A DNA stretch of 5,936 bases. Origin: Limnohabitans sp. Rim8 (GTDB lineage Bacteria > Pseudomonadota > Gammaproteobacteria > Burkholderiales > Burkholderiaceae_C). Position 1 is the first letter of the stretch; each line of letters begins with the position of its first letter. The notes under the pieces were generated by a model that made no database searches, had not been told where the DNA came from, and saw only the letters and a list, made by a program, of their open reading frames with translations. The stretch covers positions 1-5,936 of the forward strand of contig CAMDXR010000204.1 of assembly GCA_945877725.1 (NCBI GenBank). The letters are read 5' to 3'. Below, piece after piece: positions 5,552 through 5,936 of the stretch. A program made the translations under genes and the position numbers.

Positions 5552-5749
5552 GGGTTCATAGCCATTGCAAGACAGCTGCGGAGCTTTATTCACTGGATAA
5601 TTGTTTTGAAGAAACTTTGAATCAAACTTCCCCGAATCATGATTGTCGGAATTGACCTTATCAAAATCGACACTCACCAAAACGGCATTCTCAAATTGAT
5701 AATAGGCAATCCAAGCCTCTCTGACCCCAATGTAAATTGTCCCTCTGAC
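5552..5749 (-). pseudogene. Possible remnant of an AT-rich gene, cut by REP elements
   Basis: A minus-strand frame is open from 5758 to a stop at 5456. Its first 66 codons read like ordinary protein (GTIYIGVREAWIAYYQF, then VSVDFDKVNSDNHD, then KFLQNNYPVNK), with AT-ending codons unlike the neighbouring genes. It has no good ATG; a TTG and a GTG near 5680 are the only candidates. After about 5552 the frame runs through both type B repeats. I do not recognise the product. It may be the tail of a foreign gene, part of a mobile element, or a chance open frame. Confidence 0.25.
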
Positions 5750-5794
5750 CTCTGAACCTTAGAACCTCTGACATCCGAACCTCTGAACTCTGAA
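5742..5794. repeat. Seven tandem 7-8 base units (CCTCTGAA type)
   Basis: Seven back-to-back units are read on the plus strand: CCTCTGA (5742-5748), CCTCTGAA (5749-5756), CCTTAGAA (5757-5764), CCTCTGA (5765-5771), CATCCGAA (5772-5779), CCTCTGAA (5780-5787) and CTCTGAA (5788-5794). A further related CCTCTCTGACC is at 5716-5726. The array ends 50 bases before the ribD ATG. Its function is unknown: possibilities are replication slippage, regulator sites, or the end of a mobile element. Confidence 0.75.
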
Positions 5795-5844
5795 AATCCC
5801 GATTGGTTGACCCTGTGCCCTCGCCTACCCCGCATCTCTCCCCC

Positions 5845-5936
5845 ATGCAAAGCGCCTTGGATCTGGCCCGCCAGGCCTTGTGGCTGACTTCGCCCAACCC
5901 CCGTGTGGGCTGCGTGATCACCGCGCCCGATGGCTC
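5845..5936 (+). CDS. ribD: Riboflavin biosynthesis protein RibD, 5' end only
   Basis: The first 30 codons of a gene run off the window end. The protein begins MQSALDLARQALWLTSPNPRVGCVITAPDG, which matches the N-terminus of the deaminase domain of RibD, the bifunctional pyrimidine deaminase/reductase of riboflavin synthesis (the SPNPRVGCVI motif corresponds to HPNPNVGCVI in E. coli). The zinc-binding HAE and cysteine motifs lie beyond the window. The ATG at 5845 aligns with an internal Met of the E. coli protein, so an in-frame GTG at 5815 (MPSPTPHLSPMQ) is a real alternative start. Neither has a good ribosome binding site. No FMN riboswitch was seen upstream. A tandem array lies just before it. 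Confidence 0.88.
   Translation, partial: MQSALDLARQALWLTSPNPRVGCVITAPDG

Larger units (their letters stand above)
5319..5844. other. 526-base intergenic region with repeats, before ribD
   Basis: This stretch holds no convincing intact gene. It contains, in order, two direct copies of one REP-like element (5356-5424) and two copies of a second in the opposite orientation (5474-5550). Next come an AT-rich segment from about 5551 to 5740 (about 40% GC by hand count, lowest near 5581-5710) and a seven-unit short tandem array (5742-5794). The ribD leader completes it. No typical intrinsic terminator with a T-run was found after pilV. CCTTTG (5312-5317) and CAAAGG (5333-5338) could form a weak stem at the pilV stop. 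Confidence 0.75.

Noticed and set aside
5600..5844. FMN riboswitch upstream of ribD
   Set aside because: None of the conserved RFN element segments could be recognised, and the region is taken up by the AT-rich island and tandem array.

Overview
The window looks like a chromosomal segment of a betaproteobacterium, most likely Burkholderiales and perhaps Comamonadaceae. This is inferred from the wording of the GlyA and NrdR proteins, the moderately GC-rich coding sequence, and the neighbourhood of glyA, nrdR, pilin genes and ribD. It cannot be proved from the window alone.

Layout: glyA (28-1272, +) and nrdR (1303-1752, +) are complete housekeeping genes. A FimT/GspH-type pseudopilin gene (1802-2377) lies on the minus strand, tail to tail with nrdR. 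A 109-base divergent region (2378-2486) separates it from a plus-strand minor-pilin operon: pilE-like (2487-2948), pilW-like (2945-3637), pilX-like (3634-4854) and pilV-like (4851-5318). Each junction in that operon is a 4-base ATGA overlap. The 526 bases after pilV carry no convincing intact gene. They hold two opposed pairs of REP-like palindromes (5356-5550), an AT-rich stretch with a possible gene remnant (about 5552-5749), and seven tandem 7-8 base units (5742-5794). The start of ribD (5845 to the window end) follows.

How the genes work together: GlyA makes glycine and one-carbon units, NrdR represses ribonucleotide reductase genes, and RibD acts in riboflavin synthesis. The five pilin-like proteins would be cut by a prepilin peptidase encoded elsewhere. 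By analogy with FimT/PilV/PilW/PilX/PilE and GspH/I/J/K they should form the initiating or tip complex of a type IV pilus. No motor, secretin, major pilin or PilY1 adhesin gene is present here.

Most notable points: (1) two REP-like subfamilies that share flanks and loop but differ by three compensatory stem pairs; (2) a PilW-like protein lacking the usual Glu at mature position 5; (3) calcium-loop-like 12-residue motifs in FimT, PilW and PilX; (4) A7 tracts in the leader region of three consecutive pilin genes; and (5) the short tandem array and AT-rich remnant just before ribD.
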